Below, piece by piece: positions 45,333-58,763 of a stretch of 64,000 nt of DNA. A program made the translations under genes and the position numbers. Position 1 is the first letter of the stretch, and each line of letters opens with the position of its first letter. The notes under the pieces were generated by a model. It worked only from the letters and a program-made list of their open reading frames with translations, did no database searches and was not told the DNA's origin. The stretch is from Oscheius dolichura. Its lineage: Eukaryota; Nematoda; Chromadorea; Rhabditida; Rhabditidae. Location of the stretch: NCBI GenBank assembly GCA_932521035.1, contig OW051495.1, forward strand, positions 5,580,001-5,644,000, read 5' to 3'.

Positions 45333-46308
45333 TCAACGGCAGAGTGCAAGAACAACAGGAATGACAGCAGCGACGAGAAGGCTGACTTGGCTGGATGAGC
45401 GGGTAACAAGCTTCATGAGGTCTCCGAGCCCTTGTTTTTCGAACATATTGCTGATCATGGCATATACATCCTAACTTATTACTCACCTGACCATCTGTTG
45501 CCATTTTCCCTTATTTTCTTCAAATTTCTGCTGTCCTCCTTGCACAGCCTGAAATCACCCCTTTATTTCTCTGAGCCATGACACCACTGTCAAAGATTGG
45601 CCGCGATTTCGTTCCACCTTCTGGATATCGAGCAAGCACCGGAAACAATTTGCCCCCATTCCTACACGAGGTACCCAAACGACATAAACAACAAAAATGG
45701 CCTCCAATTTGGAGAGGAAGAGACGGGCTCCCTTTTAACTGGTTCTCAGGGTCGCCTCTAACTCATTCCATCCCAAATGGCCCTAGTGTTGTGACTAGAT
45801 GGTCAAAAATCGCTACTCGATATACCTGCTGCTGAAAGTTCGTGACTTGGGATAGGAAGTTGTCCACCTTTCCTAGCGTCTGCTTCTGAGCATCGCTGGC
45901 CATAGGCTCGAGCATCTGAACTGGGTTGGCCAGGGCGGAGGACTACCGCACCTTGGCCTTCTCCTTGATTGTCAGAAGTAAATCCTTCACTCGGTTGACA
46001 TTTTTATCGAGGTCCTATAAACAAGATTATCAGTCTGTGTTGGAATACGCTAGGGTCTTGTTTCCTGGGAGGGGGAAAGTGGCAGGGCAGATTGGGTTAG
46101 CCGGCTCCTTTTAATCCACCCTTCCCCTGCTAACGGAGACCCCCGAAAGGAGGGAGATAGTGACCTGGAAACTGGTCGGGAAGAGGTCCTTGACGCTGTT
46201 AAATCCTTTGCTGAAGAAGTTGGACACGTCAGAGTTGGTGCCATCGAGAATGCTGGCCTGAATGACGGCGAGACCCAAAAGGAAGAGGAGAATGTGGAGG
46301 GACGCCAT
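45333..46308 (-). CDS. Small secreted helical protein, possible GPI anchor
   Basis: Not assigned to a family. ATG 46308 begins a signal peptide (MASLHILLFLLGLAVIQAS), followed by NFFSKGFNSVKDLFPTSFQ, DLDKNVNRVKDLLLTIKEKA, a segment with KVDNFLSQVTNFQQQ, AVQGGQQKFEENKGKWQQMV and MFEKQGLGDLMKLVTR, all amphipathic helix. The C-terminus is a hydrophobic tail after serines (RSSSQVSLLVAAVIPVVLAL, then CR), typical of a GPI-attachment signal, before TGA at 45333-45335. About 155 residues with five exons; one intron is 36 nt. The amphipathic repeats resemble apolipoprotein-like or lipid-binding proteins, but this is only a shape argument. Its 3' end converges on LIPT2 with 100 bases between stops. 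Confidence 0.6.
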
Positions 46309-47014
46309 GGCTGAGGGGACTGCGGCAGGGCAGGGGCGGGGCCACGGCGCCCGAGTGCCAACCAAAACAGCAGGCGACTCGGCTCTTTTGGCAGAGAAAA
46401 GGATGGGGGCTGAGTCTTCTGAAGGATCCATTAGGGAGATATCCTCGACATGGCCAAGGTATACGGCAGACTATGCCGGGCAGAGGAATGCCTTCTAAGA
46501 GCGGGAGCCTTGTTGAGTACTGTATTGCGAAGAATAGGTTCCGGTTTGGTCGTTGTGCCCTCAAAATACGAGGTCAAGCCTTTTGTTTTCGGCATAATCT
46601 ATACGACCCGCATATTCCGGTGTCAGAAACTAGAGCTCTACTTTACAAAGTAGCCCGTTCTTCAGCGTCTGCCTGTTTTCGCCTTTGACTCCGGAGAGAA
46701 GCTGAAAACAAACATATGTTGGTGGCTGGAATGACACCCGAAACTTCAAAACAGACGTCTCGTCGCCTCGTATCACATTTATCATTTGAAAAGGGAAAAG
46801 CTGATTTTATTCTGAAGCCTTTCTTGATCGGTGTGGGCTGCGGGGACTGTCGTGTATCACGGAGCTCTTTTTGGTGAAGGACGACGGCCGCCGTGATCCG
46901 CTGAAATTTTGAGATTATCTGGAGATGGGAGGGGGACGGGCAGGGAAGGAAAGGGATAGAAACCAAGGGGGAAAGGAGGAACAGAAGCAGGCAAGGAAGG
47001 CTTAAACGGGCACC
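46309..47014. other. Intergenic region upstream of the secreted helical protein gene
   Basis: About 700 bases between two minus-strand genes. GC-rich at both ends and mixed in the middle. The reading frames are short and none shows a recognisable domain. It presumably carries the promoter of the secreted-protein gene. Confidence 0.4.
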
Positions 47015-48343
47015 TTACGAATGCTGGCTGGGGGCCCTGTGCACGGACAGCCGCTTGGCACTAGCGTCTCTGAAGAAGGACCGATTCTCTCGAACTCGCC
47101 ACCGGTCGGGCAGACAACTCACTCGGATGTCCGTCTCCTCAACTCGTCCGCGTTCTTGTTGAACAGTTCCGTCAGCCGGGACACTGGCAGTTGCTTCTCG
47201 GCGTGCATCCCGTCCACCGGGTCCCAGTGGAGACTCTCGACGCTGCCCTCCTCGTGTTCCAGCTCCTGGTCCTCCTCCCCCTCCTCCTCCTCCTCTTCCT
47301 CCACGACTTCCTTAAATTCCTTCTGTTTACTCTCGCCACTTCCAGGGTACAGCACGGCGAATGTTTTGGCTGTGCCCCCGAAAACCAGTTGCCAGTCGGG
47401 GACCCCTTCCGCTGCTTTACACACTGGCTGACCAATGAAACAATAAGAAACACACCTTCCAGTCACTCATCGCCGGCGATGAAATTCCCGACGGTTTCAT
47501 GGGTTTAGCAAAGGCTCGACGCAGTTTTTTCTTGGCCGACGACATCTTCGAGGGAGATTTGCGTGTCTCCTGGAACGGGGTACTGTACTGTCCGGCCGGA
47601 GGACCCACGAATACGTCCGTCTGGACGGTCCTCATCTCGATCACCGGACTCGGCGTCTGTATCCTGATGTTCTTCGTCTCGACCTCCGTTCCTAAATGGG
47701 AGACATAACCGGGAGAGGAGGAGGAAGCCACTACCCGTCTGAACATCGGCGTACTCGGCAATGCGCGTCTGGATCTCCTCCTCGGCAGTGGTGACCACGT
47801 CCGTTTGGAACTCGGTGTCCTAAATTTATAGAAGGAGGGGTAGGGAAGACGTACTACTGTAGTGGCAGACACGGTGGCGGTGTCCTGGTCGGCGGTCTCG
47901 ATCCTCGCGGTCTGGGTCTCGATCGAGACGCCGGGCTCGTTCTCGTCGACCGTCTGTGTCTCCGCCTCGACGTAGTTGCTCCGCGCACTGTCCTCCTCCG
48001 TCTGGGTGCTTCCCTCCACATTCTCCTTCTCTTCCGTCTGTTGATATTGTGACAAACTGGACAACAGAATTCGGATTTATACCGAAATCTCCTACCTCTG
48101 GACGACGTCGGTCTGCACCTGGGCATCGTGGGCCATGAACAGCTCCGGCAGGAGGGCGGCCTCCTCCTGTAGTAGCTGGACCTTCTCCACCATCTCCGTC
48201 AGCTGCGCGGAGTGCTCCTCCGGGTTTTGCTTGTCTTCCACAATTTGAAACAGTTTCGGCATGCCGGTCTTCTCATCCAAATCTTGGAGAATGGGCGGCA
48301 TTTCGATTCCCTGTTTCTTCGCTTCGACCTCGACTCGTCCCAT
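47015..48343 (-). CDS. Coiled-coil/acidic protein with about nine QT motifs (putative LC8-binding scaffold)
   Basis: No overall family recognised. ATG 48343 starts a helical segment (about residues 1-75) ending in AHDAQVQTDVVQ. The next exons carry a string of short motifs with a QT core: VQTD, TQTE, TQTV, TQTA, FQTD, IQTR, VQTG, IQTP and VQTD, several spaced about 14-16 residues apart in acidic, probably disordered sequence. This matches the core of dynein light chain LC8 (DYNLL) recognition motifs (TQT, VQT). A basic patch (SSAKKKLRRAFAKPMKP) follows, then WQLVFGGTAKTFAVLYPG, a glutamate run at about 47.28-47.31 kb, and a C-terminal segment ending SVHRAPSQHS at TAA 47015-47017. It starts 55 bases after the stop of the K2P channel gene on the same strand. 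LC8 binding is an inference from motif shape. Confidence 0.62.
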
Positions 48344-48398
48344 GGCCTCCTTCCTCGATTCTTTGCTATAATCCTCTACTATTTTCTAGTTCAAATTC

Positions 48399-49949
48399 AT
48401 CGAAACCTGATCAACGGCATCAGCAGTTTCGCTGCTTTGTTGTTTCCAAAGAGCTTGAGCATTCCGGCAGACGCTCCCAGCTCTCCGCCTCCTGAATAAG
48501 ATAAAACAAATTCCCAGTGACCGCACCTTCGGCCAATTTCTGTTGGTATTCCATGATGAGCTTCATCAGCAGCTGGCAGTAGAAGTCCTCGAGGGCCACT
48601 TGGACAACGTTGATGCACATCGAGACGAGGGAGAGGCCGACGATGACGAAGACGAAACAGAGCACCATCATCCTGAGGGAGGATTGGGACGGGGGCCGGG
48701 GAAGGGACTCACTCTCTCTTGGTGACGGCCACGTCGCCCAGTCCGATGGTCGAGAGACTGATGTACATGAAGTAGATGCTCTCCCCGTAGGACCAGTCCT
48801 CCCATAGCTTGAAGAGGCCGGCACAGAAGAAGATCCAGCCGAAGGTTATCCCCACGGCCACCTTCACACTCATCCGCGCTCTCGGGTCGTCGTCCAGGTC
48901 ATCCATGTTCCTCTGCGACCCCAGTTCCGAGGCCAGAGACGACACCTCAGCCCCGTCGCCTCCCCTCTCGACCATGTCCACCTCGTCCGAAGGAGGCGTC
49001 TTCTTGAAGATGCTCAATATGCCGAGATAGGCGTTGTCCACTGTCTGAAGGGGATTTCTGTATAATCTAGTAAGAGGAAGAGGCCACCGTGACACATCCG
49101 GTGATGTTGGAGTAGAGGAACTTGCCCAGCTCGTTGAGGGTGATGAGCATGAGGGGAATGCCGACGAGGGAGTACACCACCGTGGCTATCCGACCCAGCG
49201 TCGTCACACAGGCGATGTCTCCGTATCCTGAGCAGGTCTGGTCGAATAGAGAGCTCCTTACCGATGGTGGTGAAGAGTGTCCCGGCGAAGTACATCGCGG
49301 AGAAGAAGTCCCAGCCGTAGCCTTGTTTCGCCTGTCACTATTAGGGGAATACTCTGCCCGATCTCACCTGGTAGCCGATAGAATGATGAAAATGCTGAAG
49401 GGCCTCGTTGACCATCTTCTTGCGGTAGCTGCGTCGGTTGGGCATGTTCAGGCTTTTCGCGGTCATGTTTCTGTTCTCCCAGACGATCTCGTCTATCTTC
49501 CGCCAGAGCATCTCCGTCGCGTTCTCGTATTGTTTGACGCTCTCGTTGACCCTCCTCTCGTCCTCGCCGCTCTCGATCAGCCAGAACAGGACGGCCCCGA
49601 TGAGCATGTAGATGAGGATGAAGAAGAGGGGAAACAGCCGTTTCAACTGGAACCTCTTGTAGGCCCCCCGGAACTTCTCGGCCCAGGTGGCCGGCTTCAG
49701 CGAATGCTGGTTGGTGGAGGACGTCGCCGTCCGCCGGACAGCATTTGGATGGACGTGGAGGACAGTCTGGGCAGTCCCCGTGGAGGGAGACACTGATAGT
49801 TGGGAGGTCCGCCGATTCAAGGGGGTCTGTATGGGAAGGGACTGCTGGCCCTGAACAACTCTTTCGGGGGGACGGCTTCCACTCACCTGGAGCGGAGTCC
49901 TGGCCGGCTGACGGCTACCAGCCCCCGTGGCCCTTAGTAGCACGGGCAT
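48399..49949 (-). CDS. Two-pore-domain potassium channel (K2P/TWK family)
   Basis: Background potassium channel subunit, dimeric, with four membrane helices and two pore loops. ATG 49949 gives a long cytosolic N-terminus (about 100 residues, Arg/Pro/Ser-rich), then M1 LFPLFFILIYMLIGAVLFWL, the extracellular cap helices (VKQYENATEMLWRKIDEIVW), pore 1 FAGTLFTTIGYGD, M2, a cytosolic loop, M3 VGITFGWIFFCAGLF, pore 2 MYISLSTIGLGD and M4. Selectivity filters are GYG and GLG, the normal pair for the family. The C-terminus continues for about 60 residues (FYCQLLMKLIMEYQQKLAEG, then FGNNKAAKLLMPLIRFR) to TGA at 48399-48401. Introns are about 35-45 nt, one splitting filter 1 as ACCATCG/GATACGG. The next gene begins 55 bases downstream. 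GC-rich. Confidence 0.94.
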
Positions 49950-50847
49950 CTAATCGCTCTTTTTCTCGTGTGCCAATAGATTACAGCGTCCCTCGAAATA
50001 ATAATGGCTCCTAGTTGTCAAGTGTCGTGGGGCTTTCTTTCAACATTTCTTATAAGATCTGTTTTTTGAAGGAGGGAGAGAAAAACGTGGAAGTGGAGAG
50101 GAACTTGGGTATAATTGGAGGAGAGCCGAAGGCTTTATAGAGAAAGAAGAACCATCGTTTTGGCGTTGAAAAGAAACAATCAGATCATGATCAAATGATA
50201 TATTTAGGAAACGCAGATGATATTTTCGATGGATACTCGAGAAAGTGTCAAATGATGATCTCCGTCTAGGCTAAAAATATCGAGAGCGCCATCAACTCTC
50301 ACATTGGATCAAGTGGCTTCCGGCGAGGCAAATAAGATCGAACGAAGCAGATTGATTATGATTAGTTGTGTAAAGAAAGAGACAATAAAAAGGAAAAGTG
50401 TAGTCCTCAAGTCATGCTTGTCGTAGCTCGCCTCCTCCCCGCACTTCTAGTCAGCTGTTGTTGCTGTTGGTCATTTTTATGTTCACTTGCATAAGCTACA
50501 TTGATTCGTTGGAACAAACTAAAAATCACCTATTGGCCAAAAAAACTCGCTAGACACATAATCGGAGCCTAGGAAACTGTTCTTTACTCCTTCAACAGCG
50601 GAAAGATATAACTACAGTAGGAAAGAGCATGATCTAGATGACTTGGAAAAAAAGCCATACATTGACTGAGTTGAACACGGGCGCGGGTAGGAGTTCAGAC
50701 GTCCTGAACAACAGCTGCCCAACATCTCGGAACTCAAACCATAAATCAGCCTTGTTGAAAATGCGCAATTTTTAAACGAAAGTTTCCACATTTGTACAAA
50801 GAATTATATGAATAGAAAGTATAATTTATTATGGGCATCTGACTAGT
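49950..50847. other. Intergenic region between K2P and MPP-beta
   Basis: About 900 bases. Composition drops sharply to AT-rich just upstream of the K2P start. It contains the K2P promoter and the MPP-beta 3' region. I see no ORF of interest and no repeat. Confidence 0.4.
50825..50830 (-). terminator. Polyadenylation signal of MPP-beta
   Basis: AATAAA on the minus strand, 18 bases after the stop codon at 50848, implying a very short 3' UTR. Confidence 0.55.
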
Positions 50848-53241
50848 TCATTTAAACAGATTTCTTTCTATCACCTCGTTTGAAGGCCAGCTTACTGTGT
50901 CACCTAAATAAACATAAATGAAATTCAATAAAAATTAACTAATAAGACGTAATCAATTAGAACTGTAAAGGTGTAAAAAAAATCGAGATTTTTTATAAGT
51001 ATTTTGCTTACGCCTTTAGAAGTTAAGCACAAACCTTTGACCGTTGTGGCTATTCGTCCTTCAAGGAAAGTTTTATAACAAGCTTTCCTTACTGTATCCA
51101 CGTTGACGGCCTGAAATTAATGAATACAATATTAGATGTTCAAGCAGAGTTCGCCCGTATATCTCCGCATCAGAATGAGACAGGTGAAATCAGTGTAACA
51201 ACGCGAGGTGGGATTCATTTGCTATCGATTTCAAAGGGGCTTGTGAAAAAAACCGCTTACGTGAATTCTTGCTTCAAGCTCAGGAATAGGAATCCGTCTT
51301 CCATAGCAGAGCAATTGTCGACCAATATCTTCACAAATAGGGGTTGTGCCATCTAGCATCAGCAACAGATTTGTTAATAAAGTCCTTTTTCCCTTTTCCA
51401 CGGCAGCAGCGTCAACATCTGAAACGTATTTCTTCGTATAAGATAAGGGTGAAAGGTTAAACAAACTGCGCATACACAGTATGTGAGGATATAAAGCGTA
51501 TTTATATTCATTTTTTTCATGCACGCTTGACAAAAATTTATCAAAAACGCAATAAAAGATATTAATGGCAGTCCTTGGAAATTTAAATACCTCGTCGGAT
51601 TGTAGCCGTTTTCCTTCCAACCTTTTTAAAATCAAAAATAGGTATTTGAAAAGGTTAATTTCTAGCTGAACCGCACAGCTATTTTCGGAAAAATTTACAA
51701 ACCTAAAGCCAGCCATCTCCATTCATTAATGACTGCATTCACAAGTTCATTTATTGAATTTTTCTCGACTGCAAAGTATACTCCCATGATTCCGGTTTCC
51801 TGAAAGCATTCGGTTAAAAAAAAAAACTAAAACTTCACAACCTTATAACAAGTATTGAACGCTTGAAATGATTGTACACCACCATTGGCACCCATCTGCA
51901 AAGCAAGGCGTGTTGGGGCGTTTACACCGAAGCCACGACTGCGATCAAATTCTCCGATTAACTGAAGCTACTCATACCACTTAAAAATCATTAACTCACG
52001 GTATTCGCTACCATTAACGAAAGATTGTCTTCATGAGTCCATGAAACTCCTTCCACAACCATAGCGCCATAACAAAATGGCATACCTTCAACAGGAAGAT
52101 TTATCTGAACATCAAAAAAAAAATTATGCACTCAACAGATTAATACCTCACAAGGTGTGAAGGCTGCTGGTATAAAATTTGCAGAAGAATCGCCATACGC
52201 TAACTTTCCAAAATATTTCTCTGATAATCTTAACAACTAAAATACATTTTAGGCTAGAAAATTATTCCAACTTCGTCGTGGTTCACTCCACCAGCACTAG
52301 CTAATACCATTCTTCCTGATCTGTAGTGGGTGTCTATATATTCACGAAGATCCTTTTGCCCTATAGATCTAAAATCGAGTAAAACAAAAGAAAATATGGA
52401 AATATACTTGATGTTCTCCACTGGGCCAAGTATGGTCATTGAAAGAGGACTGCCATTGAAACATCCAGTATGCAAATAATCAAAAACAACTTCCTAATAC
52501 CGGCTAGATAGGTTATTATTTTAAACTACCTGGTGGTTTTGTGCAACTTCTTCCATTTCTCGTAAAATAACAGAGCGCTCGGCTTTAATATCTGATACCG
52601 AATGTTTACTGTTGAGAAGAATATCAGCTAATAATTCAACGGCTGGAACAAAAACATTTGAAGAAAGCAGCTAACTACTTACCATATTCCAAATCTTTCG
52701 TGAAACATTTGGCATAATACACTGTTTGTTCACGAGAAGTATATGCGTTTAAATGTGCACCAATATTTTCCACCTCCAATTCGAGCTCATAACGTGAGCG
52801 CCTCTCTGTGCCCTGTAGAAAGCAAGTAGATGTATTTAGAAGAGCGAATAAGGATTTTCAACAACAAACCTTGAAAGACATATGCTCTAAAAAATGAGCA
52901 GTTCCATTATTTTTTTCATTTTCATATCGTGAACCAGCATCAATCCACACACCAACCTGTAAATTTTTTAATCGACATCCATAAGTGAAATTCAGCGCCA
53001 ATCAGAGTAGCTATATTACCCACAAAACAGGTCATGAAAGTTTGCAAAAACCTACTGTGGCTGTTTGCATCCCTGTATTCTCGCTAGCTACGCGAAATCC
53101 ACTTGAAAGAGTAGAAACAATAGTTTCTGGGAAGAACCGATTTACAGATACGCTTGACTGAAACCGTTGGGTAGCCTGGAAAAATAATTATACAGGTTGC
53201 CAGAAGCTTACTTTTATGAGAGGAATAGATCGAGAGATCAT
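50848..53241 (-). CDS. pmpcb: Mitochondrial processing peptidase beta subunit
   Basis: Catalytic subunit of the matrix metallopeptidase that removes presequences (M16 family). ATG 53241 gives [10 protein letters not shown] and a Ser/Arg-rich presequence, then [40 protein letters not shown] and the inverted zinc motif HFLEH followed by [29 protein letters not shown]-like [18 protein letters not shown], and the C-terminal half with [20 protein letters not shown] and [12 protein letters not shown]. The HxxEH residues are intact, which favours active MPP-beta over the inactive complex III core protein 1. It ends [14 protein letters not shown] before TGA at 50848-50850. About a dozen exons with mostly 35-60-nt introns. 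AT-rich. Confidence 0.93.
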
Positions 53242-53544
53242 AGCTTTTGCTTCCTTTCAGACTCTGAAAATTGCTTGATATATTCTCGAATGATATACTT
53301 TGACTTCACATGAAAATGATTTGGTTTTACTTTGAGAACTTGAATGCGAATTTGAAAGATGATGCTTTCGTGCGCTGCAAAATGGCAATCGCGAGGCACA
53401 TTTATAGGGTCGGTTTTTTTCAGAAAGCTCAAAAATTTGCATCACTAAAGTAGAGCCTTTGCAAATTATGTGAGTCTTCCTATCCTGGGTGTATCCAAGG
53501 CTAGGGGGACTGACTGGCATATTACTCATATACAGGCGATAGCA

Positions 53545-55691
53545 ATGTCCAACTTATTTCGTAAGCTGTCTTTACGTCACCGCCGAAAGTCATCGAAAAA
53601 GACAATGCTTTCTTCAGAGGGAGGAGACACAATATGGGAAACAACCGGCAAGAATACTGCTGATCACTCGTTCAGTATGGTGTCTTTTGATTTTGCACTT
53701 CAACTACGAGTAAGGTATGCATTTATTTTGTAAACAGATGTTATCTTTACTTTTCTCCCACTGACTTTGTAACGTGTTTTCAGAAATGTCGGGGGCCATG
53801 ACCCTTCACGAGCAGGTATTCGCGCAAGTATACAGCGAAAGCTTGAAGGAGCAGAAACGTATGTAGAAGTAAGATTACCTTATATGCTCTGTTTATTTTC
53901 TCCTAACGTTTTATAATAATTACTTTGATATATGCTTTATAGGTTTCTCAAACTGAGACTGTCTACCACGAAAACAACGTAAATTTTAAACACAGATGTC
54001 TCCTACCTTTTCGTTTAGGACAAGAATCTACATATAAAATTGTGGTGTGAGTTTTTTTTCTTTGTGTTCAATGATTTCTGGATTCAGCTTTGGAGTGCGT
54101 GATGAAAATGGAGTTTTTACTGGTGCTCTAGGATCAGTCGGCTTTTCGCTTGCCTCTGCTATATTTGCAAAAGGCTCCCTGTCATTTACACTCTTCCCGA
54201 ACTGTTACTTAGATCTATACATCTCGTTATCTGATAGCTATTCACAGGGAGTACGTCTCCAACTTGGCGGACAGGGTTTACAAGCACCTGATAATCGTCC
54301 TCTGGCTAGCTATGTTGCTGTACTACTTTGCACCCCCGAAAGGAATATATTACTGCACAAATCATCTGTTATCAAAGGAGAAAAAAACCCAGTTTGGTCC
54401 GACTTTGTACTCCCGCTTCATCTACTTCAATTTTACGTGAATGCTCCGATACAAGTGCATTGTTTTAATTACAATGTCAATACTGCAGATTCGTTGATTG
54501 GTTTGTTGTTCTATATTGCTTTACTAACACAGCTTCTTTTTATAGGTTACTTTTCAACAACCTTAGGACAACTTCAACAAGGCGCTGGATCTTTAAACTC
54601 CTACATGGTTAGTAAAATAAATTATTGTATTAATAGATCTATATTTCAGCTGACTGACTCACAAGGAACACGTCTCCCAGAGAAAACATGCATTAGCCTT
54701 ATGAAAATAGAGCAAACAAAAGTAGATAATTTGCTGCAACTTTTTAAAAAGAAGTAGTGTTTTCGTTTATATTTCTGCATATTTTTATCTCAGTACCAGC
54801 TTTGCATTATCAGCAGCCATTGATCTAACTGCTTCAAATGGAAAACCAGATGACCAGTCTTCTCTTCACTACATACATCCATACAGTACTTCTCCATATG
54901 AACATGCAATTCTTCAACTGTTACCCCACATGGTGCCGTTCATGGGGCAGCCAAAAATAGGTAATTTTTAGTTTCATTCTTACATTCGGTTTCTTGCAGT
55001 TGCACTTGGCTTTGGAGCTAAAATAGAGCCTTCCTATCAACTGTCTCATTGCTTCAATTTGGTATGGTATACAACGATGCATTTTTAAATGGTAGTTCAG
55101 AGTGGTAGCCAGGAGAATTCATTTGTTAATGGAATTACCGGTCTAATAGACGCTTATCGCACGGCACGAATGATTGTAAAACCTTTTGCACCCACAGATT
55201 TCAGTGAAGTGATTTACAACATATCCAAGTAAGGTCTTATTGATTACGAGAACTTAATAACCTCCAGATTCGCCAAAGCTGAAGCACGAAATCCTCACGG
55301 ATTGTATTTTATTTTGTTTATTTTCACAGATGGTGCTCCGGCACAGCAAACTAAGACAATAAATGCTATTGTGGACGCGTCACCTTATCCCATGTCTATT
55401 GTAGCAATCGGGATTGGAGAGGTTAGGCAATTAATTTCAAGTTATATTAAAATATTACAGGGGCGCGACTTTTCTGGCCTAAAAGATCTTCAATCAGCAT
55501 TTTTGAAGCATACCGATGGACGCCAACTTGCTCGCCAGGTATTCTTTTAAACTCATCCATATATATTTTCTTCGACATTACCGTTTATTTTTCAGAATTT
55601 TGTATTCATACCAGCATCAAGAATAGATAACGACGACGCGCTATCCTTAATACCTATGCAAATGTCAATTTGGGCAGCTGGTCGATCATAA
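53545..55691 (+). CDS. Copine, calcium-dependent phospholipid-binding protein
   Basis: Copines have two C2 domains followed by a von Willebrand A-like domain and bind membranes in response to calcium. ATG 53545 opens a basic Ser/Lys-rich leader (MSNLFRKLSLRHRRKSSKK) that is unusual, since most copines start almost at C2A. The C2 region follows, with EVSQTETVYHENNVNFKHRC and HKSSVIKGEKNPVWSDFVLP. The A domain gives LSAAIDLTASNGKPDDQSSL (MIDAS DxTxS), YEHAILQLLPHMVPFMGQPK, ALGFGAKIEPSYQLSHCFNL, NGITGLIDAYRTARM, FTDGAPAQQTKTINAIVDAS and PYPMSIVAIGIG, ending MQMSIWAAGRS at TAA 55689-55691. The MIDAS aspartate and the copine GFGA motif are present. AT-rich; introns short. Confidence 0.9.
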
Positions 55692-56392
55692 TTCTATGCA
55701 ATGTCCATGTCATGCCCATACGGGTTGTACATAGAAATAAAGTAACACATTGGAATCTTTTTATTTCTTAAAATTCTAATGTTATTGATTATGCTCACTA
55801 ATTATCTACATAGGCACATCATTTTAAGACGCCACGAGATAGAAATACTAATCATGCTTTTAGTCACCATATTGAAGTTCAGACGAAAGGTTGAAATAGA
55901 TTTATGAATATAGAGAGGTGAGTGATCAGTTATTTTAGCGCTTTATAGACGTTCTTTTTTTCTAGTCCAGACTCATTTTGTTTTACATGTTTAAAGCGGA
56001 CTATATTCAACTTACTCAATCCCTCCAAATATAAAACTGTAGCGTTCACATTTCAGGCGCCGTTATGTTTCCGCGTGTAGGTTCCTTTTTTTTAACCGGG
56101 GGGTTTATTTTACAAAGACATATGTTTCGTCCTATATGAATTTACCACCTTGGCTGGATCACAAAGAATTCTTCAGTTACTACGTTTATAATATTTGCAA
56201 AGTCTCCAGTTGACGTAAAAATTGAGCGTTCACTGAAGCGTTATGAATCCGGAAAACCTTAGCATTTGACAATTTTATGGCATCTATATAATTCACATAA
56301 CACGCTTCATGTAACTAGTGACGTGCTTTAGTTCCCATCTATCATTGTTTGATATTTGTGTCAAAAAAACACATAATACTGTATTTTAGAAG
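55692..56392. other. Intergenic region between copine and NAMPT
   Basis: About 700 bases of AT-rich sequence. An AATAAA at 55736-55741 lies 45 bases past the copine stop and is the likely polyadenylation signal. The rest probably holds the NAMPT promoter. No ORF of interest. Confidence 0.45.
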
Positions 56393-58166
<1,774 letters not shown>

Positions 58167-58374
58167 TCGAACAGTTAGGCTATTTTTGTATAAGACATAA
58201 AACCATCCGTTGTATTATTTACGTACATTTCTGCTGTTGCCCTCCACTAATTGGTCTCCATGTTACTTCGGGTTTTTATCGAAATTACAATTTCGCCATA
58301 ACGAATATTCCGCAAATAAACATACATATCTTTGACAGAAAGCTTCTCTATACATTTATTTATTGATCCCCCTT

Positions 58375-58629
58375 CTAAACGTTGATCTGCTGCTCCTGGC
58401 TGAGGATGATTTGAGCGGTGACGACATCGGCCTCCTCGTTGCCACCGAGAGCCGTCAGAACTTCCTCGCTGATTATACGGGCCGTCGTCACGTCCTTCTC
58501 TTCGTTTTTCGCCCTCTTTAGTGCCTCCGAGAGACGTTCCCATGCGTTGTCGACGTTGGTTTCTGCAGTACCACTGAGTATTTCAACCACTTCTTCTGAT
58601 GACATTTCATCCCAGCGACCGCTCTCCAT
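58375..58629 (-). CDS. Small acidic helical orphan protein (84 aa)
   Basis: A single-exon frame from ATG 58629 to the stop at 58375-58377, with an AATAAA on the same strand at 58355-58360, 15 bases past the stop. The product is acidic and helical (VVEILSGTAETNVDNAWERL, SEALKRAKNEEKDVTTARII) with a weak internal repeat: DVTTARIISEEVL resembles DVVTAQIILSQEQ 30 residues later. No signal peptide or membrane segment. I do not recognise the family. The good start, stop and polyadenylation signal make it a plausible gene, though it lies next to a repeat element. Confidence 0.5.
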   Translation of the reverse strand: MESGRWDEMSSEEVVEILSGTAETNVDNAWERLSEALKRAKNEEKDVTTARIISEEVLTALGGNEEADVVTAQIILSQEQQINV

Positions 58630-58763
58630 TACGAAAGGAATGAAACTTCTTGGCTACAGAAAGATATTTTGGCTGACTTGTGTAATCCGAAGGTTTATAC
58701 CGGTTTTCCCTAATACCGTGACGGGTAAAGACATACAAAAGTTCATTAATACCAGCGGGACTT

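Noticed and set aside
50848-53241. Assignment as complex III core protein 1 (UQCRC1)
   Set aside because: The zinc-binding HFLEH and its downstream glutamate region are intact and the glycine-rich and C-terminal segments fit MPP-beta better.
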